From Brachybacterium sp. UMB0905 (GTDB lineage Bacteria > Actinomycetota > Actinomycetes > Actinomycetales > Dermabacteraceae), in NCBI RefSeq assembly GCF_002871795.1, contig NZ_PNHL01000003.1:218456-282455 (forward strand): 64,000 nucleotides of DNA, given 5' to 3'. Numbering within the stretch: position 1 is the first letter of the stretch; every line of letters begins with the position of its first letter. Under the pieces are notes generated by a model that saw only the letters and a list, made by a program, of their open reading frames with translations, searched no databases and was not told where the DNA came from. A program made the position numbers and the translations under genes. Positions 8,374-17,973 of the stretch are shown here, one piece after another.

Positions 8374-9027
8374 ATGCCAGATCCCCTCGTCCTCGCCGCC
8401 GACGTCGAGACCGAGCTGATCGAGCGCAAGAGCCGCTTCATCACCCGACTGCACCGCGTCGAGGACGTAGAGAAGGCTGACGCCCTGGTCCGTGCCGCCC
8501 GCAGCGAGCACCCCGATGCCCGCCACCACTGCACCGCGCTCGTCCTCGCCGAACGGGCCGACCGCGCCCTGGTGCACCGCTCCAATGACGATGGTGAGCC
8601 TGCCGGGACCGCCGGGATGCCGATGCTGCAGGCGCTGCTGCACGCGGAGCTCGTGGACGTCCTCGCGATCGTGATCCGCTACTTCGGCGGCGTGAAGCTG
8701 GGGGCCGGCGGGCTGGTGCGCGCCTACACCGCGGGCGTGGAGCAGGCTGTGGGCCAGGCGCGTCTGCTGCGGCGCACCGAGCAGATGGTCGCCCAGGTCG
8801 AGGTGTCCCCGGCCGACGTCGGGATCGCGGAGAACGCCGTTCGGCTCTGGGCCGCCGGGGCTGGCGCGACCGTGGAGCCCACCGAGTACGGGACGCGCTC
8901 GGCGCTGCTGACCGTGCTGCTGGAGCCCACGGATCTGCCCTCCTTCGAGGCCGATGTGGCCCGCTGGTCCTCCGGGCGATTCACCGTCGAGGACGCCGGG
9001 CGCCGCACCGCCGACGTGCCGCGGTGA
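8374..9027 (+). CDS. YigZ/IMPACT family protein
   Basis: The 217-residue protein has the family hallmarks: ELIERKSRFI (residues 15-24), HHCTALVL, SNDDGEPAGTAGMPML and VIRYFGGVKLGAGGLVRAY. The C-terminal domain is the ferredoxin-like DUF1949 part. The IMPACT/YigZ fold resembles ribosomal protein S5 domain 2, and a role in translation control has been proposed; the biochemical role in bacteria is unsettled. It starts at an ATG with a very short distance to the divergent membrane-protein gene. Confidence 0.93.
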   Translation: MPDPLVLAADVETELIERKSRFITRLHRVEDVEKADALVRAARSEHPDARHHCTALVLAERADRALVHRSNDDGEPAGTAGMPMLQALLHAELVDVLAIVIRYFGGVKLGAGGLVRAYTAGVEQAVGQARLLRRTEQMVAQVEVSPADVGIAENAVRLWAAGAGATVEPTEYGTRSALLTVLLEPTDLPSFEADVARWSSGRFTVEDAGRRTADVPR

Positions 9028-9061
9028 GACGTGCCGCGGTAGAGAGACCAGCCATAAGACA

Positions 9062-9097
9062 GCGGCGCCGCACCGGATCGCTCCGATGCGGCGCCGC
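9062..9097. terminator. Bidirectional hairpin terminator between yigZ and the GlsB-like gene
   Basis: Perfect 11-bp arms (GCGGCGCCGCA and its inverse) extend, after one mismatch, with CGGA/TCCG around a TCGC loop. It sits between two convergent genes. Confidence 0.8.
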
Positions 9098-9151
9098 CGC
9101 GAGCATGCTGTGAGGCACGCAGGCCTCACGCGATGCGTGGGTGTGCCTGGA

Positions 9152-9433
9152 TCAGGCGCGCTTGGCGAGGAAGCCGTAGATCACCATAACGATGATCGCG
9201 CCGACGATGCCCAGCAGGATGGTGCCGACGCTCCAGGGGTTGTTCATGATGCCGCTGACGCCGTCACCACCGAGCAGGCCGCCGATGAAGCCGCCGACGA
9301 TCGCGCCGATGACACCGAGGATGATCGACATGCCCAGGCCCATGCCCTGCTTGCCGGGCATGATGGCGCGGGCCAGCAGGCCGATGATGGCGCCGATGAT
9401 GATCCAGGAGATGATCAGTCCAAGAAGGCCCAT
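9152..9433 (-). CDS. GlsB/YeaQ/YmgE family membrane protein
   Basis: This 93-residue protein has three hydrophobic segments rich in Gly and Ile: LIISWIIIGAIIGLLARAI at the start, the GMSIILGVIGAIVGGFIGGL repeat-like middle, and a last helix ending FLAKRA. That is the standard layout of the transglycosylase-associated (GlsB/YeaQ/YmgE) family, linked to stress in several bacteria. The function is not established. ATG 9433 fits family length. Confidence 0.88.
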   Translation of the reverse strand: MGLLGLIISWIIIGAIIGLLARAIMPGKQGMGLGMSIILGVIGAIVGGFIGGLLGGDGVSGIMNNPWSVGTILLGIVGAIIVMVIYGFLAKRA

Positions 9434-9653
9434 GAGATTGCTCCATTTCGTGGGGGAAGAGGTCAATCGTGCAATCACATTCTCCCGAGGCTCGTGGGCG
9501 AACTGGGAATCCGGGCCGACACCGCTGGTCAGAACGTCGACCAAGCGGTCAAAGCGGCCCTATCACACGGTGACCCCTTCGGCCCGGGCCTTTAGTGCCG
9601 GACGGTCATGTGAGGGGCACAGGCACGGCCCCCATCGGCCCTCTACACACGGA

Positions 9654-9687
9654 AGCGCCCGAGCCCGCCATCGCGGACCCGGGCGCT
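9654..9687 (-). terminator. Hairpin terminator after nrdF
   Basis: Perfect 8-bp arms AGCGCCCG/CGGGCGCT lie about 20 bp past the nrdF stop on the minus strand. Confidence 0.6.
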
Positions 9688-9706
9688 CAACGCATCGCCG
9701 CGGCGA

Positions 9707-10756
<1,050 letters not shown>

Positions 10757-10805
10757 CTAGGCCGCGGCAGTGGTAGCCGGCTCGGGGCTCGCCCAGCGCC
10801 GGTGT

Positions 10806-10887
10806 CGAGGTGGTCACCTCGGGGCGAGGCCTACCGGGAATGGCACCTCACCACCTTGGCCCAGACCGTATGGGGAGTCCTCCCCAT
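10806..10887. promoter_or_regulatory. Two short palindromes upstream of nrdF
   Basis: GAGGTGGTCACCTC at 10806-10819 and ATGGGGAGTCCTCCCCAT at 10870-10887 are perfect palindromes in the 267-bp gap between nrdF and the next gene. They could be regulator sites. Neither matches the NrdR consensus, so the assignment is open. Confidence 0.35.
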
Positions 10888-10945
10888 CGCAGGGCTGGCC
10901 GGATGGCCCTAATGTTCTGACGCAACAGACTAGATGTAGCTGGTC

Positions 10946-11179
10946 ATGACCGTGGCGGCGTCTGTCCCGGCACCCGATGCAGAGGAGCTGGAGGATGCCG
11001 AGACTCGGGCGGTTCGGGTGGAGCGCGATGGCGCCTCGGGCTTGACGGCGACGGAGATCCTCATGTTGCGCGGCCGCTATCTCCGGGCGGACCGCAGTGC
11101 TCTCGCCACAACTCTCGTCGGGATCGACCCCACCGAGATGTCGCGGCAGATCACCTCGGTCATGACCCCGCGCCGCTGA
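10946..11179 (+). CDS. Hypothetical small protein
   Basis: This 77-residue frame has strongly GC-biased third positions, which supports coding. The first 30 residues are acidic (DAEELEDAETRAVR) and the second half is basic. No domain is recognised. It sits alone between nrdF and a convergent membrane-protein gene. Confidence 0.5.
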   Translation: MTVAASVPAPDAEELEDAETRAVRVERDGASGLTATEILMLRGRYLRADRSALATTLVGIDPTEMSRQITSVMTPRR

Positions 11180-11206
11180 ACCCGCCACCCGCGGGATCCC
11201 CGCTGC

Positions 11207-11731
11207 TCAGCGGCGTGCGCGCCTCGCGCGGGCCTCGCGCTGGAACCGCTCGCGGTCCGCGGCTCGCTGTCCACGCAGCCACGCGGGATACATCCACAGC
11301 GGCAGCACCGAGCTGTGAGCCGTAGGGATCGCGATCACGAGCCAGACCACGACCTCGAGGGCGAGAGCACCCAGCAGCAGGCCGTTGATCAGGGCCGTGG
11401 GGGCGCCCAGCAGGGCAGCGAGAGCCGCCGCGAGGACCGCGAGCGCGCCCACGATGAGGGTCTGCGCCGCAAGCGGCAGGATCAGCAGGACGATGCGCTC
11501 CGGTGCATTGGCGAACTCTGAGTCGACCAGCGGTTTAGCCACCCACCACTGCGAGGCACCACGTCGGCGCATCCACGCCAAGACAAGCGCCAGCACGACG
11601 CCGGCACACCCCGCGAGGGCAGCGATCAGGAGCATGAGCAGAGGCGCGACGTTCACGTCTGTAGCGTCCCACAGCTGTTTCTGACCCCGGCCGGTCCGGC
11701 TCTCCGACTCCAGGTATTCCGGCCGCAGCAC
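11207..11731 (-). CDS. Membrane protein, unknown
   Basis: The 174-residue frame has four hydrophobic stretches: LLMLLIAALAGCAGVVLALV, IVLLILPLAAQTLIVGAL, the following Ala/Leu-rich helix, and ALALEVVVWLVIAIP. It ends in a strongly basic tail (REARARRARR). A shorter start at GTG 11656, just before the first helix, is equally plausible. No family was recognised. Confidence 0.6.
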   Translation of the reverse strand: MLRPEYLESESRTGRGQKQLWDATDVNVAPLLMLLIAALAGCAGVVLALVLAWMRRRGASQWWVAKPLVDSEFANAPERIVLLILPLAAQTLIVGALAVLAAALAALLGAPTALINGLLLGALALEVVVWLVIAIPTAHSSVLPLWMYPAWLRGQRAADRERFQREARARRARR

Positions 11732-11828
11732 GAAGGAGACCGCTCCTGCCGCCCGTGTTCATCGATGCGATGCACAGGGCCGACGAAAGTTTGTCCCCCT
11801 GGTCAGCAGCCGCGTATAGGTTCATGCC

Positions 11829-13313
11829 ATGCCCTCCCCCGCTGCCACCCCGTCGGCCACCCCCGCCCCCTCTGATCCGCCCGCGCAGACCTCCCTGTCC
11901 ACCGCCCCTGCGCGGTCCCTCGCGCCCGACCTCGCGCGCGGGCTGATGCTCGTGCTCATCGCGATCGCGAACGTCTCGTGGCTGCTGTGGGGGCAGGAGG
12001 GCACCGTCGGGATGACCCCGCATGTGCCCGCACACGGGCCGCTGGACACCGCGGTGCAGGCGGTCATGACGATCGCCGTGGACCATCGGGCGATGCCGCT
12101 GTTCGCCTTCCTGTTCGGCTACGGGATGGTGCAGTTCCACCGCTCGCGCCTGGGTCGTGGGATCTCTCCGCAGGTGGTGCGGGTGATGCTGCGACGGCGC
12201 CATTGGGCGATGCTGCTGTTGGGGCTGCTGCATGCCGCGCTGCTGTTCTACGGCGACATCCTCGGCGCCTACGGGATCGCGGCCCTGCTGATGGTGTGGA
12301 TCTTCTTCGGTCGGCGCACCCGCACCCTGGTCATCTGGGTCTGCGTTCTCGCCGGGATCTCCGCGATCTTCGCCCTGTTCAGCATCCTCAGCGCCATCAT
12401 GCTCACGGTGTTCGCGCCCGAGGGGGCCGCTGCCCCCACCACGGGACCGGCCGCCTGGGGAAATGACACCTTCCGCGACTGGGCCTACGCCTCCCCGTAC
12501 CTGACCGGCATGGGGCTGCGGCTGCTGATGTGGGGCACCAGCCTGCTGCCCTCCGCACTGATGGCCGTGCCGCTGCCGCTGCTGCTGGGCTGGATCGCCG
12601 CCCGGCATCGCCTGCTCGAGGAGCCGTGGCGGCATGTGCGCACGCTGCGCCGCATCATGATCGGCGGCATCGCGATCGGCTGGCTGACCGGCCTGCCCGA
12701 TGCCCTGCTGATCCTGGGCCTCATCCCGCTGGCGCCCGAGGCATCCTGGGGCTTTGCGACCTTGAACACGCTCGGCGGCGTGGCCTGCGGCGTCGGGTAC
12801 GCGGCAGCGTTCGCTCTGCTGGCCCAGCGGCTCGAGAGGCGGCCGGAGGTCGCGAGCGAGGTGGCCGATGGGGGCCCGGATCGTGCCGCCATGTCCCGGC
12901 AGGAGCGCAAGGCTTTGCGCGCCGAGCGGGCCGCGCAGCAGCTCGCGCTCACCCCGGCTGAGCGCGCCGTCGGCGTCCCCGCGGATCCGGCGCCGCCAGC
13001 GGGCGTGACCCCGCCGCTGCTGGCACGCGTGATTGCCGCGGTGGGGCAGCGCTCGCTGACGTTCTATCTGTTCCAGTCCGTGGTGCTGGTGCCGCTCATG
13101 GCCAGCTGGGGGCTGGGACTCGGCCCGCACCTGAGCACCACCGCGGCGATCGCGATCGCCATCGGGGTGTGGCTGCTGTCCCTGCCGCTGGCCTGGCTGC
13201 TGCACACCCGCGGCATGCGCGGCCCGGCAGAGAAGCTGCTGCGGCGCATGACCTACGGGAAGCTTGATCCACGGGGAGATCTCCCCATCGCCACGGCGTC
13301 GACCAGCTCCTAA
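11829..13313 (+). CDS. DUF418 domain membrane protein
   Basis: The 494-residue polytopic membrane protein begins with a Pro/Ala-rich leader. It then shows the DUF418 signature, DLARGLMLVLIAIANVSW near residue 37, FAFLFGYGMVQF near residue 92, and a C-terminal LTFYLFQSVVLVPL plus LLHTRGMRGPAEKLLRRMTY. A charged cytoplasmic loop (around residues 345-395, RQERKALRAERAAQQ) interrupts the helices. The DUF418 family is related to acyltransferase-type membrane proteins, but its substrate is unknown. Confidence 0.85.
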   Translation: MPSPAATPSATPAPSDPPAQTSLSTAPARSLAPDLARGLMLVLIAIANVSWLLWGQEGTVGMTPHVPAHGPLDTAVQAVMTIAVDHRAMPLFAFLFGYGMVQFHRSRLGRGISPQVVRVMLRRRHWAMLLLGLLHAALLFYGDILGAYGIAALLMVWIFFGRRTRTLVIWVCVLAGISAIFALFSILSAIMLTVFAPEGAAAPTTGPAAWGNDTFRDWAYASPYLTGMGLRLLMWGTSLLPSALMAVPLPLLLGWIAARHRLLEEPWRHVRTLRRIMIGGIAIGWLTGLPDALLILGLIPLAPEASWGFATLNTLGGVACGVGYAAAFALLAQRLERRPEVASEVADGGPDRAAMSRQERKALRAERAAQQLALTPAERAVGVPADPAPPAGVTPPLLARVIAAVGQRSLTFYLFQSVVLVPLMASWGLGLGPHLSTTAAIAIAIGVWLLSLPLAWLLHTRGMRGPAEKLLRRMTYGKLDPRGDLPIATASTSS

Positions 13314-13373
13314 GCTACCGGCCACGATCGGGCCGACAGGACATGCGCGGTCCGCTGGAGAACAGGGGATGCC

Positions 13374-13583
13374 ATGCGGGTGCTGGGACTGACCATCATC
13401 ATGCTGCTGCTGTTGGCGACGGCGATCACGCCGCGCGGCGTGTGGTGGGCGCTGGCCTCCTGGCAGTACCGGCACCCGGACAAGGTAGAGCCCAGTGAAG
13501 CGTCCTTCTTCATCACGCGACTGGGCGCGATCCTCGCGCTGCTGCTCTTCGGGGGCATGGCGTTGATGTCGCTGGCCGACTAG
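13374..13583 (+). CDS. Two-helix membrane protein, possibly the N-terminal part of one gene split by an in-frame TAG
   Basis: The 69-residue product has two transmembrane helices (LGLTIIMLLLLATAI and LGAILALLLFGGMALMSL) around a short loop. The stop is TAG at 13581-13583. The same frame then continues open through 13584-13631 into the next gene, with normal composition. This could be an intact small protein, or the 5' half of a 272-codon gene carrying one nonsense mutation. Confidence 0.65.
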   Translation: MRVLGLTIIMLLLLATAITPRGVWWALASWQYRHPDKVEPSEASFFITRLGAILALLLFGGMALMSLAD

Positions 13584-13631
13584 TCGAGCAACGCCGGGGA
13601 GGCGGATGAGGAGCGGCAGACCCTCAAGGAG

Positions 13632-14192
13632 ATGCAGCAGCGCGAGGAGGCCATGGAACCGCTGTTCGACGAGATGAAAGAGGACTTCTCCGAACTCAGC
13701 GATCTGGTGCTACGGCGCGCCCAGGCGTCGGAGATGGGCGAGCGCGGCGTGATGCTGCTGTCGGAGAGCTACCTGGTGCGCGATGCCGAGATCGAGCGGG
13801 ATCCCAAGCAGGCCGTGACTGTCACGTGGACGGCGGTGGACACTGCGGCGCGCACTCCCGAGTACGCCTTCGAGATCTGGGATCTCTCCGTGCCGCCCGC
13901 CGAACGCTCGAACGCTGAGTTCCCCTCCTACCTCTCCACGGTGCCGGACAGCACAGACCTCCTGCTCCACCTCGACGGGATCGCGCATGCGGACTCCTGC
14001 CGGGGTCTGCCGCTCGGGGTCGAGGAGGATGCCAAGACGGTGCGCATCACCGTCGGCACCCCGGAGTTCGACTATCAGGGCAGCGGAGACTGCACCGGGA
14101 GATACAGCAGCTCATACTGGTTCGCCCCGCTGGACCTCGACGAGCCCGTGGGGGATCGGGAGGTTGTGATCCTCCAGGGCCCCGAGGACTGA
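13632..14192 (+). CDS. Hypothetical protein, possibly the C-terminal part of the preceding frame
   Basis: The 186-residue frame lies in phase with 13374-13583, separated only by one TAG codon and 16 sense codons. It begins with an acidic coiled segment (REEAMEPLFDEMKEDF) and continues with a beta-rich domain holding two cysteines (DSCRGLPLG and SGDCTGRYSSSYW) that could form a disulphide outside the cell. Without the upstream helices it would lack any membrane anchor or signal peptide, which favours a single broken gene. No recognised family. Confidence 0.65.
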   Translation: MQQREEAMEPLFDEMKEDFSELSDLVLRRAQASEMGERGVMLLSESYLVRDAEIERDPKQAVTVTWTAVDTAARTPEYAFEIWDLSVPPAERSNAEFPSYLSTVPDSTDLLLHLDGIAHADSCRGLPLGVEEDAKTVRITVGTPEFDYQGSGDCTGRYSSSYWFAPLDLDEPVGDREVVILQGPED

Positions 14193-14211
14193 CCGGCCGA
14201 CGCAGCTGTTC

Positions 14212-15075
14212 TCACCCCGCCCGCGCGCTGACCTCCACTCCGCAGCGCTCCCCGGCCGTGCGGGCCTGTTCGGCCACCTCCGCGAAGCGAGCGGGCCAGT
14301 CCTTCAGTGCGGTGAGCTGCGCGGCGAAGTCCTCCGCAGCGCCGTCCGGTCGGGCCTGCTGCAGCACGAGGGCGCGCCCGCCCGCGCGGGACACAGCCCC
14401 CACCACCTGTGTGACCTGGTCCAGCAGCGCCGGCGTGACGGTCATGCGCAGCTCATGCTCCACGCCGGAGGCGAGCAGCATCTCCAGGGAGCGGTGGGCC
14501 CGCTCCCAGGCGTTCGCGCGGCCCACGAGGTCGTCGTACCCCGTCGGCGCGGCTTTGACATCGAAGCCCACCCAGTCCACGAGCGGTGCTGCGACGCGGC
14601 GCCCGTCGGCCGTGATACCCAGCAGGCCGCTGAGCCGGGTGGGGAACGCGCCGCCGGTGTGCAGGCCGACGGCGAAACCGGCCTCCCGCACCCGCTGTGC
14701 GGCGGGGATGAGGGCGTGCTGCATCGTGGCTTCTCCCCCGCTGAACACCACGGCATCGAGCAGCCCGCGGCGCCTGGCGAGCAGCGCCTCAAGGTCCGCG
14801 AACGATGCCGTGCCGGGGGCGGTGGCATCCAGGATCGCGGTGTTGTGGCAGTAGGTGCAGCGCCACGGGCAGCCCTGGCAGAACACGGTCGCGGCGAGCT
14901 TCCCCGGCCAGTCCACGGTGCTGAGCGGCACGATCCCCGCGATCCGCAGGTCCTCGGCGCTGACCGGGGCACGGCCGTCGGCGCGGCCGTCGGCGCGGCC
15001 GGGGGTGCGGCCGACGGGGCGGACCCCGGGGCGCTCACGTACCCCGGGGTCCGGCGCGATCGGCAGGGTCGTCAC
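14212..15075 (-). CDS. nrdG: Anaerobic ribonucleotide reductase activating protein NrdG (radical SAM)
   Basis: The GTG start at 15075 overlaps the nrdD stop by GTGA, giving 287 residues and coupled translation. Near residue 60 is FCQGCPWRCTYCHN, holding the radical-SAM CxxxCxxC cluster motif, and VVFSGGEAT follows as the SAM-binding GGE motif. NrdG makes the glycyl radical on NrdD. It has a Pro/Arg/Gly-rich, probably disordered N-terminal extension (VRPVGRTPGRADGRADG) with tandem GRAD repeats before the domain. The longer frame to 15225 is antisense noise inside nrdD. Confidence 0.95.
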   Translation of the reverse strand: MTTLPIAPDPGVRERPGVRPVGRTPGRADGRADGRAPVSAEDLRIAGIVPLSTVDWPGKLAATVFCQGCPWRCTYCHNTAILDATAPGTASFADLEALLARRRGLLDAVVFSGGEATMQHALIPAAQRVREAGFAVGLHTGGAFPTRLSGLLGITADGRRVAAPLVDWVGFDVKAAPTGYDDLVGRANAWERAHRSLEMLLASGVEHELRMTVTPALLDQVTQVVGAVSRAGGRALVLQQARPDGAAEDFAAQLTALKDWPARFAEVAEQARTAGERCGVEVSARAG

Positions 15076-16985
15076 AGCTCGACGGTGCTCGCAGCCGCGG
15101 CCTGCTCGGTGAAGAAGGTGCGTTCGGCGTACTCGCCCTTCTTGCCGATGTTGAACGAGGCCACGGGCCGGAAGTAGCCCATCACGCGAGTCCACACCTC
15201 GCAGACCTCCCCACAGCGCTCGCACACGTGGTGCTCACCGGCCAGGTAGCCGTGCACGGGGCAGATCGAGAAGGTGGGCGTGATCGTCAGGTAGGGCAGG
15301 CGGAAGCGGGTCAGGGAGCGACGCACCAGCTCCTTGCAGGCCTCGGGGCTCGAGACCTGCTCGTTCATGTACAGGTGCAGCACGGTACCGCCGGTGTACT
15401 TGCCCTGCAGCTCCTCCTGCCGCTCGAGCGCCTCGAAGGGATCCTCGGTGGCGCCGACCGGGATCTGCGAGGAGTTCGTGTAGTACGGGTTCTGCGGCGT
15501 GCCGGCGGTGAGGATGTCCGCGAACCGCGCCCGGTCCTCCTTCGCGAACCGGTACGTGGCGCCCTCCGCCGGGGTGGCCTCGAGGTTGTAGAGGTTCCCG
15601 GTGAGCTCCTGGTACTCGACCATGCGCTCGCGGATGTGATCGAGGATCCGCACGCACATCGCCTGGCCGTGATCGTCCATGAGGTCGTGAGCGTCGGCGG
15701 TGAAGTTGCGGACCATTTCGTTCATGCCGTTCACGCCGAGGGTGGAGAAGTGGTTGTTCAGGTGGCCCATGTACCGCTTCGTGTACGGGTACAGCCCGCC
15801 GTCCATGAGCTCCTGCACCGTGGCGCGGCGCCGCTCCAGGGTCTCCCGCCCCAGCTCCAGCAGATGATCCAGCGCCTCCAGCAGCGCCGGTTCATCCCCG
15901 GCGTGCAGGTAGCCCAGCCGCGCCATGTTCACGGTGACCACACCGATCGATCCGGTCAGCTCCGCGGAGCCGAACAGGCCGTTGCCGCGCTTGAGCAGCT
16001 CGCGCAGATCCAGCTGCAGGCGGCAGCACATGGAGCGGATCATCCCCGGATCCAGGTCCGAGTTCAGGAAGTTCTGGAAGTACGGCAGCCCGTACTTCGC
16101 GGTCATCGCGAACAGCCGCTCGACGTTCTCACCCTCCCAGTCGAAATCGGGGGTGATGTTGTAGGTGGGGATCGGGAAGGTGAAGGCACGGCCATCGGCA
16201 TCCCCGTCCATCATCACCTCGAGGTAGGCGCGGTTGATGAGGTCCATCTCCGCCTGCAGCTCGCCGTAGGGGACCTCGAACACCTCGCCGCCGATCAGGG
16301 CGTACTGCTCGCGCAGATCCTCAGGGCAGGTCCAGTCGAAGGTGAGATTCGTGAACGGGCACTGCGAGCCCCAGCGGGAGGGGACGTTGAGGTTGTGGAT
16401 CAGCTCCTGCATGTGCTGACGCACCTGCTCATAGCTCAGCTGGTCCTTGCGCACGAACGGCGCCATATAGGTGTCGAAGGAGGAGAAGGCCTGCGCTCCG
16501 GCCCATTCGTTCTGCAGCGTGCCCAGGAAGTTCACGATCTGGCCGCAGGCGGAGCCGAAGTGCTGCGGCGGGCGGGAGGCGATCGCGCCGGCCACCCCGT
16601 TGAAGCCCTCCTCCAGGAGGGTGCGCAGGCTCCAACCCGCGCAGTAGCCGGTGAGCATGTCCAGGTCATGGATGTGGATGTCGCCCTCGCGGTGCGCCTG
16701 CCCGGCCTCGGGGCTGAACACCTCATCCAGCCAGTAGTTCGCCATCATCTTCCCGGCGGCGTTGAGGATCAGGCCGCCCACGGAGTATCCCTGGTTCGCG
16801 TTCGCGTTCACCCGCCAGTCCGCGCGCGAGGTGTACTCGGTGACGGTGGCGACCGGGTCGATCAGACGGCGGGCCGGGGTGCCGGCGATAGCGTTCGGCG
16901 CGGCGGCAGCGTCGGTCTCGGGGGCAGGGCGCGCGGCGGCAGCGTCGGTCTCGGGGGCAGGGCGCGCGGAGACAGAGGCAGTCAT
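15072..16985 (-). CDS. nrdD: Anaerobic (class III) ribonucleoside-triphosphate reductase NrdD
   Basis: The 637-residue protein reduces NTPs without oxygen using a glycyl radical. Diagnostic parts are GDIHIHDLDML near residue 105, VPSRWGSQCPFTNLTFDW, the C-terminal zinc site (CPVHG with HHVCERCGEVC) and the glycyl-radical loop RVMGYFRP (Gly near 603). ATG 16985 follows AGGAG; the upstream in-frame ATG at 17084 is less likely. The N-terminus carries an exact 11-residue tandem duplication (ARPAPETDAAA twice) that is likely disordered. The ATP-cone domain common in NrdD is absent. Regulated by NrdR boxes upstream. Confidence 0.96.
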   Translation of the reverse strand: MTASVSARPAPETDAAAARPAPETDAAAAPNAIAGTPARRLIDPVATVTEYTSRADWRVNANANQGYSVGGLILNAAGKMMANYWLDEVFSPEAGQAHREGDIHIHDLDMLTGYCAGWSLRTLLEEGFNGVAGAIASRPPQHFGSACGQIVNFLGTLQNEWAGAQAFSSFDTYMAPFVRKDQLSYEQVRQHMQELIHNLNVPSRWGSQCPFTNLTFDWTCPEDLREQYALIGGEVFEVPYGELQAEMDLINRAYLEVMMDGDADGRAFTFPIPTYNITPDFDWEGENVERLFAMTAKYGLPYFQNFLNSDLDPGMIRSMCCRLQLDLRELLKRGNGLFGSAELTGSIGVVTVNMARLGYLHAGDEPALLEALDHLLELGRETLERRRATVQELMDGGLYPYTKRYMGHLNNHFSTLGVNGMNEMVRNFTADAHDLMDDHGQAMCVRILDHIRERMVEYQELTGNLYNLEATPAEGATYRFAKEDRARFADILTAGTPQNPYYTNSSQIPVGATEDPFEALERQEELQGKYTGGTVLHLYMNEQVSSPEACKELVRRSLTRFRLPYLTITPTFSICPVHGYLAGEHHVCERCGEVCEVWTRVMGYFRPVASFNIGKKGEYAERTFFTEQAAAASTVEL

Positions 16986-17102
16986 GGGGTTCTCTCCTGG
17001 TGAGGTGCTGCGGATGAGGCTGCGGGCGCTGCAGGGAGAGCAGACGGGGCCTGGGCCCGTCGCGGCCACCGCATTCGATGTCACGCTTACGCTAGGAAGC
17101 GG

Positions 17103-17151
17103 CCACTACATGTAGGGGTCGCGACACGCCCGCGACACGACATGTTGTGGC
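17103..17151. promoter_or_regulatory. Pair of NrdR boxes upstream of nrdDG
   Basis: Box 1 CCACTACATGTAGGGG and box 2 CGACATGTTGTGG share the ACATGT core of the NrdR consensus. The centres are at 17110.5 and 17142.5, exactly 32 bp apart, about three helical turns, which is the spacing known for NrdR. They lie about 120 bp before nrdD. Confidence 0.8.
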
Positions 17152-17329
17152 GGCCGGGAGATTTCGCAGCCGATGGCGGGACCAACGTCCCCGCTGAGGT
17201 TCAGGGCTGACGGCGGCGCTCGCGCGCCGGGACGACACCGGCACACCCCCCGGAACAGTCGGACACCCCACGAGCTGACGACCTGACACATCCCGGGCCG
17301 ATGTCGTGAAAAGCGTTTAGGATGCGGCC

Positions 17330-17887
17330 ATGACCGCTACGCCGCTGCCCGATCCCGCCTCCCCTCCCGTCCGCTCCCGCACCGCGGACCGTGCGCGGGC
17401 GGATCGTCAGCGCGGCCCCAGCCCGCGGTATCTGCGCGAGGTGCAGCGTCCCGAGATTCGCGAGGACATCCGTACGCTCGCGTTCTTCGTGCGCGTGAAC
17501 TGCGACGGGAACCATCGCACGCTCCCCCGTCGGCCCCACGAATCCCATGCGGTGACCGCCGGGGTGTACGACGATCCGGGGCTGCGCGGGGTGCAGGCCC
17601 ACGGTGTGCCCACCCTGTGCCAGGAGTGCTCCGACCATCTCGCCTACGGGGAGGCGCGGCGCGTGTTCTGCCCCCTGGATCCCAAGCCGTTCTGCGCCGA
17701 ATGCGAGATCCACTGCTTCATCGCCGCGGAACGCGCCTGGAACAAGCAGATGATGCGCTACTCGGGGCCGCGGTCCCTGTTCCATGGCTATGCCCTGGAG
17801 GGTGCCAAGCACTTCGCGCTCAGCGTGCGGCGCTACTCGGGCACGTACGTGCGGCGGATTCTCCAGCGTGAGAACGCGTCGGCGTAA
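17330..17887 (+). CDS. YgbA-like nitrous-oxide-stimulated promoter family protein
   Basis: The 185-residue protein has a disordered basic leader of about 35 residues and then a cysteine-rich core: RVNCDGNHR, PTLCQECSDHLAYGEARR, VFCPLDPKPFCAECEIHCF and MMRYSGPRS. The Cys pattern matches the YgbA_NO family, whose E. coli member is induced by nitric oxide through NsrR. Metal or cluster binding by the cysteines is inferred. It is divergent from nrdDG, so it shares the control region that holds the NrdR boxes. A TAGGAT -10-like hexamer lies about 10 bp before the ATG. Confidence 0.85.
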   Translation: MTATPLPDPASPPVRSRTADRARADRQRGPSPRYLREVQRPEIREDIRTLAFFVRVNCDGNHRTLPRRPHESHAVTAGVYDDPGLRGVQAHGVPTLCQECSDHLAYGEARRVFCPLDPKPFCAECEIHCFIAAERAWNKQMMRYSGPRSLFHGYALEGAKHFALSVRRYSGTYVRRILQRENASA

Positions 17888-17973
17888 GGAAGGTCCGGGG
17901 CATCGCCCCTGATCCAGCAGCGGTGCCCCATCCCTCCCGTGCCGAGCGAAGCGCTCGCGACCGGGCGAGATTC

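Noticed and set aside
11535..13475. 646-codon minus-strand open frame
   Set aside because: Antisense to the DUF418 gene and of implausible Arg/Gln/His composition.
15228..17003. 591-codon plus-strand open frame
   Set aside because: Antisense to nrdD, which has all catalytic motifs.
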